Of a stretch of 33,329 nt of DNA, positions 17,418 through 27,124 are shown piece by piece. Within the stretch, counting starts at the first letter, position 1; the number at the start of each line of letters is the position of its first letter. The stretch spans positions 1 to 33,329 of the forward strand of contig RFGL01000258.1 of the NCBI GenBank assembly GCA_003697015.1, given 5' to 3'. Both the position numbers and the translations under genes were made by a program. The notes under the pieces are model-generated. The model saw only the letters and a program-made list of their open reading frames with translations. It was not told the origin of the DNA and searched no databases. The stretch is from Acidobacteriota bacterium. GTDB taxonomy: Bacteria > Acidobacteriota > Thermoanaerobaculia > Multivoradales > J023.

Positions 17418-18107
17418 ATGGACGTACGCGTCGTCGCCTTCGCCACCGCCAGCGACGTCGTCGGCCGGGAGCCCCTGACCATCGCGGTCGAGGACGGCGC
17501 CCGGCTGAGCGATCTGGCGCGCCGGTTGATGGAGCGCTTTCCCGATCTCGCGCCCCTCTGGCCGCGGCTGGCGGTGGCGGTCGACGGCACCCTGGCGAAT
17601 GGCGACGTGGCGCTGGCGGATGGCGTCGAGGTGGCCCTGCTGCCGCCGGTGTCGGGCGGCGCGCCGCCGCACGTGGCGTTGGTCGGCGAGGCGATCGATC
17701 CGGCGTCGGTCACCGCCGCCGTCGCCGGCCCGCGTTGCGGTGCCGTGGTGCTCTTCCTCGGCACCGCCCGCGATCACCACCGCGGCCGGGCGGTGGCCAA
17801 GCTCTCCTACAGCGCCTACCGGCCGATGGCCCTCGCCGCCCTCGAACGCATCGCCCGCGAGCTGGCGGACGCGCACCGGGCGAGCCTGGCCATCGTCCAC
17901 CGCCTGGGGGAGGTGCCGATCGGCGAAGCCAGCGTCGCCATCGCCGCCGCCGCTCCCCATCGCCAGGCGGCCTACCAGGCCAACCGCGAGGCCCTCGAGC
18001 GCCTCAAGCGCGAAGTGCCGATCTGGAAGCGCGAGCTCTACGCCGACGGCGAAGCCGTGTGGCGCGAGGAGGAGTCGCTGGCCGCCGCCGTCGAGCTGAC
18101 GTCTTGA
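17418..18107 (+). CDS. Fused MoaD-MoaE molybdopterin synthase (MoaX-like)
   Basis: N-terminal ubiquitin-like MoaD domain ending 'EVALLPPVSGG' (Gly80-Gly81), directly followed by MoaE 'CGAVVLFLGTARDHHRGRAVAKLSYSAYRPMALAAL...HRLGEVPIGEASVAIAAAAPHRQAAYQANREALERLKREVPIWKRELY'. Confidence 0.92.
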   Translation: MDVRVVAFATASDVVGREPLTIAVEDGARLSDLARRLMERFPDLAPLWPRLAVAVDGTLANGDVALADGVEVALLPPVSGGAPPHVALVGEAIDPASVTAAVAGPRCGAVVLFLGTARDHHRGRAVAKLSYSAYRPMALAALERIARELADAHRASLAIVHRLGEVPIGEASVAIAAAAPHRQAAYQANREALERLKREVPIWKRELYADGEAVWREEESLAAAVELTS

Positions 18108-19900
18108 GCCGCCGTCGTCCCCTCCTCTTGCCGGCGCTCTTCGCCGCCCTTCTCGCCGGTTGCGGCCGCGGCGTGATCGACGACGCCTGGCGCCGGCTCG
18201 ATTTGTGGGAGCTTCCCGGCGGCGTCTTCTCCCCCGTCGCCGAACGACCCCTGCCGCTGCGCGACGTGCTCCGGACCCTGCAGGACCGCTCCCTGCGGGT
18301 GCTCAACCCGCAGCCGGGAGAACGCCTCGCCTGGCGCCTCGAGCTGCTGGCGGCGCCTCGTTTCGAGGCCCGCCCGATCGCCGAGGGCGGACCTTGTGCC
18401 TTCACCGTCACCCTGCGCGACGCCGAAGGCGACGATCACCTGCTGCTGCACCACGTCGGACGGCCGTCGGGCATCAACCCGCCGCCGGCGATCACCGCCG
18501 ACCTGTCGCCCTTCGCCGGCCAGCGGGTGATGCTGCTGCTTGCCACCGCCGACGCCGCCGGCCCCGGCGAGGAGCCGTGCCGCCGGGCGAGCTGGGGCAG
18601 CCCGGTGGTGGTCCACCGCGGCCCCGCCCCCGGTCCGCGCCGCCGCGGACCGCCGAACGTCATCCTGATCGGCGCCGACACCCTGCGCGCCGACGTCCTC
18701 GGTGCCTACGGCCGGCAGCCGAGCATCACGCCGGCGATCGACCGCCTCGCCGCCGTCAGCGACGTGTGGCTCGAAGCCTTCGCCAGCAGCAACAACACCA
18801 ACCCCAGCTTCATCTCCCTGATGACCGGCCTCTACGCCAAGAACCACGGCGTCTACGACCTCGAATCCCGCCTGCCCGACTCCTACCTCACCCTCGCCGA
18901 GCTGCTCAGGGGGGCGGGCTACCACACCTGGGGCATCACCGCCGCCACCCACCTCGGCTACAGCTCCGGCCTGCGCCAGGGTTTCGATCTCTTCGTCGGC
19001 CCGAACGGCCAGTTCTTCGGCGAAACCGTGGTCGACGTCGCCCTCGGCTGGCTCGAACGGCCGCTCGCGCGGCCATTCTTCCTCTGGCTGCACTTCTTCG
19101 ATCCCCACGTGCCCCACAACCCACCCTCCCCCTACCACCTCGGCCGCCGGCCGGCCGATCGCTTCGGCCTCGGCCCGGTCGCCGAATGGACGCCGTTTCG
19201 CCAGCTCGGCGGACGCGACTTCGACCCGCGGGTCAAGCTGCCGATCCAGGGCCACGCCGACCTCTACCTCGGCGAGGTCGCCTACCTCGACCGGCAGATC
19301 GACCGCCTGCTCGACTTCCTGGAGAGCCGCCGCCTGCTCGACAACACCATCCTCGTCTTCGTCGCCGACCACGGCGAGACCCTGGGGGAACGCGGCAACT
19401 ACTTCGACCACGCCGGCCTCTTCGACATCACCACCCACGTCCCCCTCTTCATCCACTGGCCCGGGCAGCGCGAGGGGCGACGCCGGCCGGGGCTGGTACA
19501 GCACCTCGATCTCTTCCCCACCCTGCTGCGCCACGCCGGCGTCAAGCCGCCCCCCCAGGACGGCCGGGAGCTGCCCGCCGCGGCCGCAGGCGAGCGCGGC
19601 CGGCGCCTGGTCTTCGCCCAGCATGCCCTGGACAACGGCGCCATGGTGCGCGGCCCACGCTTCAAGTACGCGGTCAATCGCGAATCGCCGCTCTACCCCC
19701 AGGGCGCCTACCTCTTCGACCTCGTCGCCGACCCCGGCGAGCGACGCAACCTCGCCGGCAGCGGCCACCCGAAAGAAGCCGAGCTGGCGGCGATCCTCGA
19801 GCGCTGGCTGGCCGATCGCCAGCCCGGCGACGCGCCCCTGCCGGTGGAGCTCAGCGACGAGGAGCGCCGGCGACTCGAAGCTCTGGGTTACGGCCGCTGA
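18104..19900 (+). CDS. Sulfatase / alkaline-phosphatase-superfamily lipoprotein
   Basis: TTG start overlapping the MoaX stop (TTGA). Lipobox 'LLAGCG'; 'NVILIGADTLRADVLGAYG', 'ASSNNTNPSFISLMTGLYAKNHGV', 'LVFVADHGETLGERG'. Confidence 0.85.
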   Translation: MSRRRPLLLPALFAALLAGCGRGVIDDAWRRLDLWELPGGVFSPVAERPLPLRDVLRTLQDRSLRVLNPQPGERLAWRLELLAAPRFEARPIAEGGPCAFTVTLRDAEGDDHLLLHHVGRPSGINPPPAITADLSPFAGQRVMLLLATADAAGPGEEPCRRASWGSPVVVHRGPAPGPRRRGPPNVILIGADTLRADVLGAYGRQPSITPAIDRLAAVSDVWLEAFASSNNTNPSFISLMTGLYAKNHGVYDLESRLPDSYLTLAELLRGAGYHTWGITAATHLGYSSGLRQGFDLFVGPNGQFFGETVVDVALGWLERPLARPFFLWLHFFDPHVPHNPPSPYHLGRRPADRFGLGPVAEWTPFRQLGGRDFDPRVKLPIQGHADLYLGEVAYLDRQIDRLLDFLESRRLLDNTILVFVADHGETLGERGNYFDHAGLFDITTHVPLFIHWPGQREGRRRPGLVQHLDLFPTLLRHAGVKPPPQDGRELPAAAAGERGRRLVFAQHALDNGAMVRGPRFKYAVNRESPLYPQGAYLFDLVADPGERRNLAGSGHPKEAELAAILERWLADRQPGDAPLPVELSDEERRRLEALGYGR

Positions 19901-21243
19901 TCCCCCTGCTGGCGGATCCACGCCGCGAAGCCGGCGTCGAGTTGACGCCACGAGCGGCCGAGCTTGCGGCGCAGGCGCTCGGCGGTGGGCGCCTCGCCGG
20001 CGGCGACGTCGTCGAGGAAGGCGCGCAGGGCGGCGGCCTGGCGGCGCTCTTCGCCGTCGAGGAGATAGCGCAGGAAGGCGCCGCTCACGGCGTAGTGAAG
20101 GGATTGGCGGTCGCTGCGCATGAATCCCCCCCAGTCGAGAGCGAGCACCGTCTCGACGGAGGGCAGGCGACGGCGGCCGAGGGCCAGCTGCAGCTCGTGC
20201 AGGGCGGCCAGCCCGCCGAGATAGGTGATGCGCTGGCCGACCTCGAAACGACGGCCGCCGATCTCCCGCGGGTAGAGCCGGCCGCCGGCGTCGATGCGCG
20301 ACGAGGCCAGGCACTCGGCCACCCCCTCCTCCAACCACGGGGGCAGCGCCGGCCCCAGGGCGCGGCGGTTGATCAGGTGGGTGAGCTCGTGGACGAAGGT
20401 GGCGGTGACCTGGGTCAGATCGCCGCCGGCGGCGAGGGCGGCGATGCCCCGACCGCTGTGCCCGGCGGCGCGCAGGCCGACGAGCTCCTCGGTCTGCTCC
20501 TGGAAGCGGCGGTAGGCGGCCGCGGTGCGGAAGAGCACCACCGCCGCCCGCGGCTCCCCCTGGGGCTTGCGACCGAAGCGGATGGCGTAGATCGCGTCGA
20601 GCCTCCGCGCCAGGGCCTCGAGGCGCCGCAGGAGCAGATCATTGTCGACGTCGGTGTAGAGGGCGTAGGGACCGAGGGCGACCCGGCGCTCGCCGTCCAG
20701 AAGGGCGCGGGCGGCGGCCAGGCGCTCGGGGTCGGGCGGCTGGGGCTCGAGAGGCCGCGGCGGCTCGGGGTCGCGGCCCATCGGCGGCTCGCCGCGCGCC
20801 AGCCGCTCGCTGTAGACCCACCCCCGGCGGCCGCGGAAGCGCACCCGCGCCCAGCCCCCGCGCACCTCGCTGGCGTCGAGGTTGGCGTAGGCGTCGAAGC
20901 GCGCCAGCACCTTCGCATCCTCCGCCGGCCTGGCCCGCAGCTCCATGCCGGGCTCGACCCACACCAGGTCGCGGTCGGTGAGGGGAGGCGGCTCGACGAC
21001 GACGACCTCGGGCGCCTCCTCCGCCGGCGGCTCCCCCTCCTCCGCCGGCGGAGGAGGCGGCAGATAGTAGGCCTGGAAACGCGCCACCCAGGGTCCGACG
21101 TAGGGCCAGGTCGCCGCCCGGTGGACCAGCGGGTGGTCGGGGAAATTCGTCGCCCAGGTGGCGACCAGGACCAGCGCCAGGAAGAGCGCCCCCAGCAGCT
21201 TGATCAGCCCGTCGCCCAGCCGCCGTCGCCTTCTCATCCTCAT
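19888..21243 (-). CDS. SH3-domain gluzincin (peptidase MA-like) membrane-anchored protein
   Basis: N-terminal TM, Pro/Glu-rich linker, SH3-like 'VWVEPGMELRARPAEDAKVLARFDAYANLDASEVRGGWARVRFRGRRGWVYSERL', zinc motif 'FVHELTHLINRRALGPALPPWLEEGVAECLA'. 13-nt convergent overlap with the sulfatase gene. Confidence 0.75.
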   Translation of the reverse strand: MRMRRRRRLGDGLIKLLGALFLALVLVATWATNFPDHPLVHRAATWPYVGPWVARFQAYYLPPPPPAEEGEPPAEEAPEVVVVEPPPLTDRDLVWVEPGMELRARPAEDAKVLARFDAYANLDASEVRGGWARVRFRGRRGWVYSERLARGEPPMGRDPEPPRPLEPQPPDPERLAAARALLDGERRVALGPYALYTDVDNDLLLRRLEALARRLDAIYAIRFGRKPQGEPRAAVVLFRTAAAYRRFQEQTEELVGLRAAGHSGRGIAALAAGGDLTQVTATFVHELTHLINRRALGPALPPWLEEGVAECLASSRIDAGGRLYPREIGGRRFEVGQRITYLGGLAALHELQLALGRRRLPSVETVLALDWGGFMRSDRQSLHYAVSGAFLRYLLDGEERRQAAALRAFLDDVAAGEAPTAERLRRKLGRSWRQLDAGFAAWIRQQGDQRP

Positions 21244-21303
21244 GCCTCCGGGCTTGCAATTCTCGCATCCTGCCGTAGAGTGTGCCCACGATGAGCTTCG
21301 AGC
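21202..21303. repeat. 102-bp direct repeat, copy 1
   Basis: 'gatcagcccgtcgcccagccgccgtcgccttctcatcctcatgcctccgggcttgcaattctcgcatcctgccgtagagtgtgcccacgatgagcttcgagc'; 99/102 identical to 21976-22077. Confidence 0.97.
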
Positions 21304-21338
21304 GACTCATCCCTGGAGACCGACCTCCGCCGGTCACG

Positions 21339-21575
21339 TCAAAGCGATGCCAGGACGTCTCGACGGCTGACGCCCTTATGGCGAGCGACGGCGCGCAAGA
21401 TGGCGTTCAAGGTACCGATGCGCAATGTGGGATGCAGAGGTATCGCGATGCGATGATGGGAAGGATCGTCTGTTTCCCCGGCGTGACTACCGACCTGATT
21501 CGCTCGACGATATCCCCAAGACTGACAGAGCGCCTTGACCAAGGTGGTACCGCCGAGATCGCGCGGTAGCTTCAT
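21339..21575 (-). CDS. hicA: HicA-like mRNA interferase toxin
   Basis: In ORF 21339..21725 from Met51: 'MKLPRDLGGTTLVKALCQSWGYRRANQVGSHAGETDDPSHHRIAIPLHPTLRIGTLNAILRAVARHKGVSRRDVLASL'. HicA hallmarks: GSH and 'GTLxxIL'. ATGA overlap with hicB. Confidence 0.82.
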   Translation of the reverse strand: MKLPRDLGGTTLVKALCQSWGYRRANQVGSHAGETDDPSHHRIAIPLHPTLRIGTLNAILRAVARHKGVSRRDVLASL

Positions 21576-21781
21576 GCGACGGCGACGACCTCGTCGCGGA
21601 CCAGGTGCAGGCGAATCGCCGGCGGGGGGGTGCGATCGAAGTAGAAGGCCTGGACCGCCTCCTTGACGTTCTGGCGTAGCTCTTCCCAGCTGTCCGCCTG
21701 GGTGACGATGCTCTCGCCGAGGCATTCGGCAACGAAGCCGCCGTCCGCTTCCTGGGTGACTTCAAAAACAAGCTCGTTCAT
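21572..21781 (-). CDS. hicB: HicB-like antitoxin (short form)
   Basis: 'MNELVFEVTQEADGGFVAECLGESIVTQADSWEELRQNVKEAVQAFYFDRTPPPAIRLHLVRDEVVAVA', HicB RNase-H-like fold pattern. SD-like 'GGAGG' just upstream. Confidence 0.83.
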   Translation of the reverse strand: MNELVFEVTQEADGGFVAECLGESIVTQADSWEELRQNVKEAVQAFYFDRTPPPAIRLHLVRDEVVAVA

Positions 21782-21789
21782 GATCCTCC

Positions 21790-21811
21790 AGTATAGCCCG
21801 TCGCTCGACGG
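21790..21811 (-). promoter_or_regulatory. Putative hicBA promoter/operator
   Basis: Minus strand TATACT (21795-21790) next to the palindrome CCGTCG-CT-CGACGG (21798-21811). Confidence 0.4.
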
Positions 21812-21844
21812 CGGGGGCATCCGCGCCCGGTCGATTCCGGCTCA

Positions 21845-21898
21845 GGTCTTCGTAAGCCGTTGACCGAAAAAGATTTGTGAAGACCCTGGCACCTGACG
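21845..21898 (+). repeat. Dispersed GGCACC-type intergenic element with hairpin
   Basis: GGTCTTCgtAA (21845-21855) / TTgtGAAGACC (21875-21885) imperfect inverted repeat leading into 'CCTGGCACCTGAC'. Resembles copies at 3391-3449 (reverse strand) and 22921-22951. Confidence 0.65.
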
Positions 21899-21975
21899 TG
21901 GCCGCACCTGGCGCGGCCCCTGACGCGGGCGCCGGCAGATCCGACCCACGAAGGCAGGGGGACCCGGCGCGGGCA

Positions 21976-22077
21976 GATCAGCCCGTCGCCCAGCCGCCGT
22001 CGTCTTCTCATCCTCGTGCCTCCGGGCTTGCAATTCTCCCATCCTGCCGTAGAGTGTGCCCACGATGAGCTTCGAGC
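21976..22077. repeat. 102-bp direct repeat, copy 2
   Basis: Same 102 bp as 21202-21303 with 3 mismatches; carries the ATG (22065) of the moxR gene. Confidence 0.97.
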
Positions 22078-22904
22078 AATTCACCGGCACCGACACCTAC
22101 CTGGCCTCCGCCGAGCTGCGCGACGCGGTCAACGTCGCCATCGCCCTCGAGCGGCCGCTCCTGATCCGCGGCGAGCCCGGCACCGGCAAGACCATGCTCG
22201 CCGAGGCGATCGCCGAGGATCTGGGGCTCGAGCTGCTGACCTGGAACGTCAAGTCGACCAGCAAGGCCCGCGACGGGCTCTACGTCTACGACACGGTCCA
22301 GCGCTTGAACGACGCCCGCTTCGGCGACCGCGACGTCTCCGACATCCGGCGCTACATCAAGCTCGGCCCTCTCGGCCGGGCCTTCAGCGAGCCGCGCCGG
22401 GTCGTGCTCCTGATCGACGAGATCGACAAGGCGGACATGGAGTTCCCCAACGACCTGCTGCACGAGCTCGACCGCATGAGCTTCATGATCGACGAGACCG
22501 GCGAGACCGTCACCGCCCGCAAACGGCCGATCGTCGTCATCACCTCGAACAACGAAAAAGAGCTGCCCGACGCCTTCCTGCGGCGCTGCGTCTTCCACTA
22601 CATCGCCTTCCCCGACGAAGAGCTGATGGCCGACATCGTCCGCGTCCACCACCCGGATCTCGAGGCCGCCCTGCTGCGTCAGGTGCTGATCGCCTTCTAC
22701 TGGCTGCGCGATCAACCCGAGGTGCGCAAACGCCCCTCGACCAGCGAGCTCATCGACTGGATCGCCGCCCTGCGCCAGGCCGGCATCGCCGCCGAGCGCA
22801 TGGAGGAAGAGCTGCCCTTCCTCGGCGTCCTGCTCAAACGCGAGCAGGACTTCGAAGCCGTCAACCAGCGCCAAGTCCGGCGCCGCGTCGGACGGGTGAA
22901 CTAG
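22065..22904 (+). CDS. MoxR-family AAA+ ATPase
   Basis: 'RPLLIRGEPGTGKTMLAEAIAEDLG' Walker A, 'RRVVLLIDEIDKADMEFPNDLLHELDRMSF' Walker B, 'PIVVITSNNEKELPDAFLRRCVFHYIAFP'. Confidence 0.9.
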   Translation: MSFEQFTGTDTYLASAELRDAVNVAIALERPLLIRGEPGTGKTMLAEAIAEDLGLELLTWNVKSTSKARDGLYVYDTVQRLNDARFGDRDVSDIRRYIKLGPLGRAFSEPRRVVLLIDEIDKADMEFPNDLLHELDRMSFMIDETGETVTARKRPIVVITSNNEKELPDAFLRRCVFHYIAFPDEELMADIVRVHHPDLEAALLRQVLIAFYWLRDQPEVRKRPSTSELIDWIAALRQAGIAAERMEEELPFLGVLLKREQDFEAVNQRQVRRRVGRVN

Positions 22905-22920
22905 CCGAAACCGACTCACA

Positions 22921-22951
22921 CGAAACAACTTGCGAAGACCGTGGCACCGGA
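22921..22951 (+). repeat. Dispersed GGCACC-type intergenic element, degenerate copy
   Basis: 'cgaaacaacttgcgaagaccgtggcaccggac' compared with 'cgaaaaagatttgtgaagaccctggcacctgac' at 21865. Confidence 0.6.
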
Positions 22952-22979
22952 CGGGCCGGGCGACGAGCGAGGCGGCGCC

Positions 22980-23504
22980 TCAGCCGGCGCTCGCCTCGGC
23001 CTGGCGGTGGCGCCCCAGGGCGCGGTCGAGGTGGAGGCGGATCTTGCGGTCGTGCTCTCGGGCCAGGGCCTGCTCGAGGGCCGGCAGGGCGCGGGGGTCG
23101 GGCGGCATGAGGGCGAGCATGGCGGCGGCCATCTTGCGCACCCGCAGGCTGGGGTCGTTCTCCAGCCGCTCGACGAGGAGAGGCACGGCGTCGATCGGGT
23201 TCTGGTAGGGCTTGCAGTGGTCGCAGGACAGGGAGTGGACGGCCCACAGCCGCACCTTGCTCGCCGGATCGTGGAGCAGGGGGAGGAGGCTCTCCAAGGC
23301 TTCGCCGCTGGCGTCGCCGTGGCGGTCGAGGCAGATCGCGCACCAGTGGCGGACGTGCCAGTTCTCATGCTCGAGGCCGGCACGGATCGCCGGCAGAGCC
23401 GCCGCGCCCAGGGCTTGGAGCGCCACCAGCGCCGGGTAGCGCTGCGCCTTTTCGACGAAGGCAGCGACCAGGGCGTAGGGATCATTCATCGCATCGGTGG
23501 ACAT
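22980..23504 (-). CDS. HEAT-repeat protein
   Basis: ATG at 23504: 'MSTDAMNDPYALVAAFVEKAQRYPALVALQALGAAALPAIRAGLEHENWHVRHWCAICLDRHGDASGEALESLLPLLHDPASKVRLWAVHSL...', alpha-helical HEAT/PBS-lyase-like repeats. Confidence 0.8.
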   Translation of the reverse strand: MSTDAMNDPYALVAAFVEKAQRYPALVALQALGAAALPAIRAGLEHENWHVRHWCAICLDRHGDASGEALESLLPLLHDPASKVRLWAVHSLSCDHCKPYQNPIDAVPLLVERLENDPSLRVRKMAAAMLALMPPDPRALPALEQALAREHDRKIRLHLDRALGRHRQAEASAG

Positions 23505-23628
23505 GGGCTCCAACCTTTCGGCGGGCCGAGGACGATACCACATCCCTGGGATCGGTCCATCGACTGCGGCTGCGATTCCCTGCCGCCGGGGCACCTTCGG
23601 CGGCGCCCGCCCTGGTAGACTGGCCGTC

Positions 23629-24201
23629 GTGAGCCCAGACGAAAGTGAAGTGACCGCCCTCCTCGAGCGCTGGAGCGAGGGCGACGCGGACGCCTTGGGC
23701 GAGCTCATCCCCGTGGTCTTCGACCAGGTCCGCGACCTCGCCCACCGCCACCTGGCGCGCGAGGCCCCCGGCCACACCTGGCAGACCACCGAGCTGGTGC
23801 ACGAGGTCTACCTGCGGCTGGTGGATCGGCGGCAGGTTCAGTGGCAGAACCGGGCGCAGTTCTTCGGCTACCTGGCCGAGGTGATGCGCCGCCTGCTGAT
23901 CGACCACGCCCGGCGGCGCCTGCGCGAGAAGCGCGGCAGCGGCGTCCGACCGCTGCCCCTCGACGACGTCTTCGGTCTGGCGGAGAAACGGCCGCCGGAG
24001 CTCCTCGCCCTCGACGACGCCCTCGCCGGCCTGGCGCACATCGACCCCCGCCAGAGCCGCATCGTCGAGCTGCGCTTCTTCATCGGCCTCACCCTGCAGC
24101 AGATCGCCGACGTCCTCGGCGTCTCCCTGGCGACGGTCAACCGCGACTGGCGCAGCGCCCGCATGTGGCTCCTGCGCCAGCTCGCCGCCGGCTCCGATTG
24201 A
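23629..24201 (+). CDS. ECF-type RNA polymerase sigma factor (TIGR02999-like, kinase-linked)
   Basis: GTG start at 23629. 'EVTALLERWSEGDADALGELIPVVFDQVRDLAHRHLARE...TTELVHEVYLRLVD...LPRQ-like ...RQSRIVELRFFIGLTLQQIADVLGVSLATVNRDWRSARMWLLRQL' (regions 2 and 4). Confidence 0.9.
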   Translation: MSPDESEVTALLERWSEGDADALGELIPVVFDQVRDLAHRHLAREAPGHTWQTTELVHEVYLRLVDRRQVQWQNRAQFFGYLAEVMRRLLIDHARRRLREKRGSGVRPLPLDDVFGLAEKRPPELLALDDALAGLAHIDPRQSRIVELRFFIGLTLQQIADVLGVSLATVNRDWRSARMWLLRQLAAGSD

Positions 24202-24248
24202 GACGAATGATGGGCGGACGGCGCGTTTTCTGATGAGGTGATGGGGAG

Positions 24249-26618
<2,370 letters not shown>

Positions 26619-26630
26619 ATCACCGCAGGC

Positions 26631-26661
26631 AAAAACGGGTGGCCGGCGAACCGGCCACCCG
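26631..26661 (-). terminator. Intrinsic terminator of the 53-aa minus-strand gene
   Basis: Perfect 11-bp stem CGGGTGGCCGG-cgaa-CCGGCCACCCG (26636-26661); on the minus strand immediately followed by TTTTT (26635-26631). Confidence 0.8.
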
Positions 26662-26685
26662 CGCGGTCGGTAAGCCCCGACTGGA

Positions 26686-26847
26686 TCACAGCTCGGGGTC
26701 GACGCCGGTGGTGTGCTTGCGCTCGTCGTCGGTGCTGGTGGTCTGCGAGTTGGCGTCGCTCGCCACCACGCCGGCCAGGGGCTGGCCGATCGGCTCGAGA
26801 TTGCTCTCCTGACGGCGGCGGATCTGGGACTCGGTGGGATCGTACAT
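26686..26847 (-). CDS. 53-aa hydrophilic, Ser/Thr-rich mini-protein
   Basis: 'MYDPTESQIRRRQESNLEPIGQPLAGVVASDANSQTTSTDDERKHTTGVDPEL'. AGGAGG-type SD just upstream of ATG 26847 and an intrinsic terminator just downstream. Confidence 0.65.
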   Translation of the reverse strand: MYDPTESQIRRRQESNLEPIGQPLAGVVASDANSQTTSTDDERKHTTGVDPEL

Positions 26848-27124
26848 CGTCAACCTCCTTGCATGGTCGGATCGGGTCGGCACCGGGCGGGTCGTCGCTC
26901 GGGCCGTTGCCCTTCATCCAACAGAAGTGCAAGGGGGAGTCGAAACGGCTAAGCGGGGTGAAAAAAGGGTGGCACCTGGACCGTTCCACCGCGGACAAGA
27001 GGGGGCACCACGGAACCTTCCACGTCGGCGCCCTCACCGCCTCACCGCCGGCAGCAGCCGTGGAGGCGAGAACCATGGATCGTCGACCCGGACAAAAGGC
27101 TGGCACCCGCGCTACAGTCGGGCC

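Noticed and set aside
21010-21060. Short 'cctcctccgccggcgg' direct repeats
   Set aside because: Encode the Pro/Glu-Ala linker (PPPPAEEGEPPAEEAPE) of the peptidase; low-complexity coding sequence.
18160-21294. 1044-aa plus-strand ORF
   Set aside because: Shadow frame spanning the sulfatase (sense, other frame) and antisense to the peptidase; Arg/Pro-rich noise.
21202-22077. Insertion sequence with ordinary target-site duplication
   Set aside because: No transposase ORF and no terminal inverted repeats; a 102-bp duplication is far longer than a usual IS TSD, so reported instead as an unexplained repeat-bracketed insertion.
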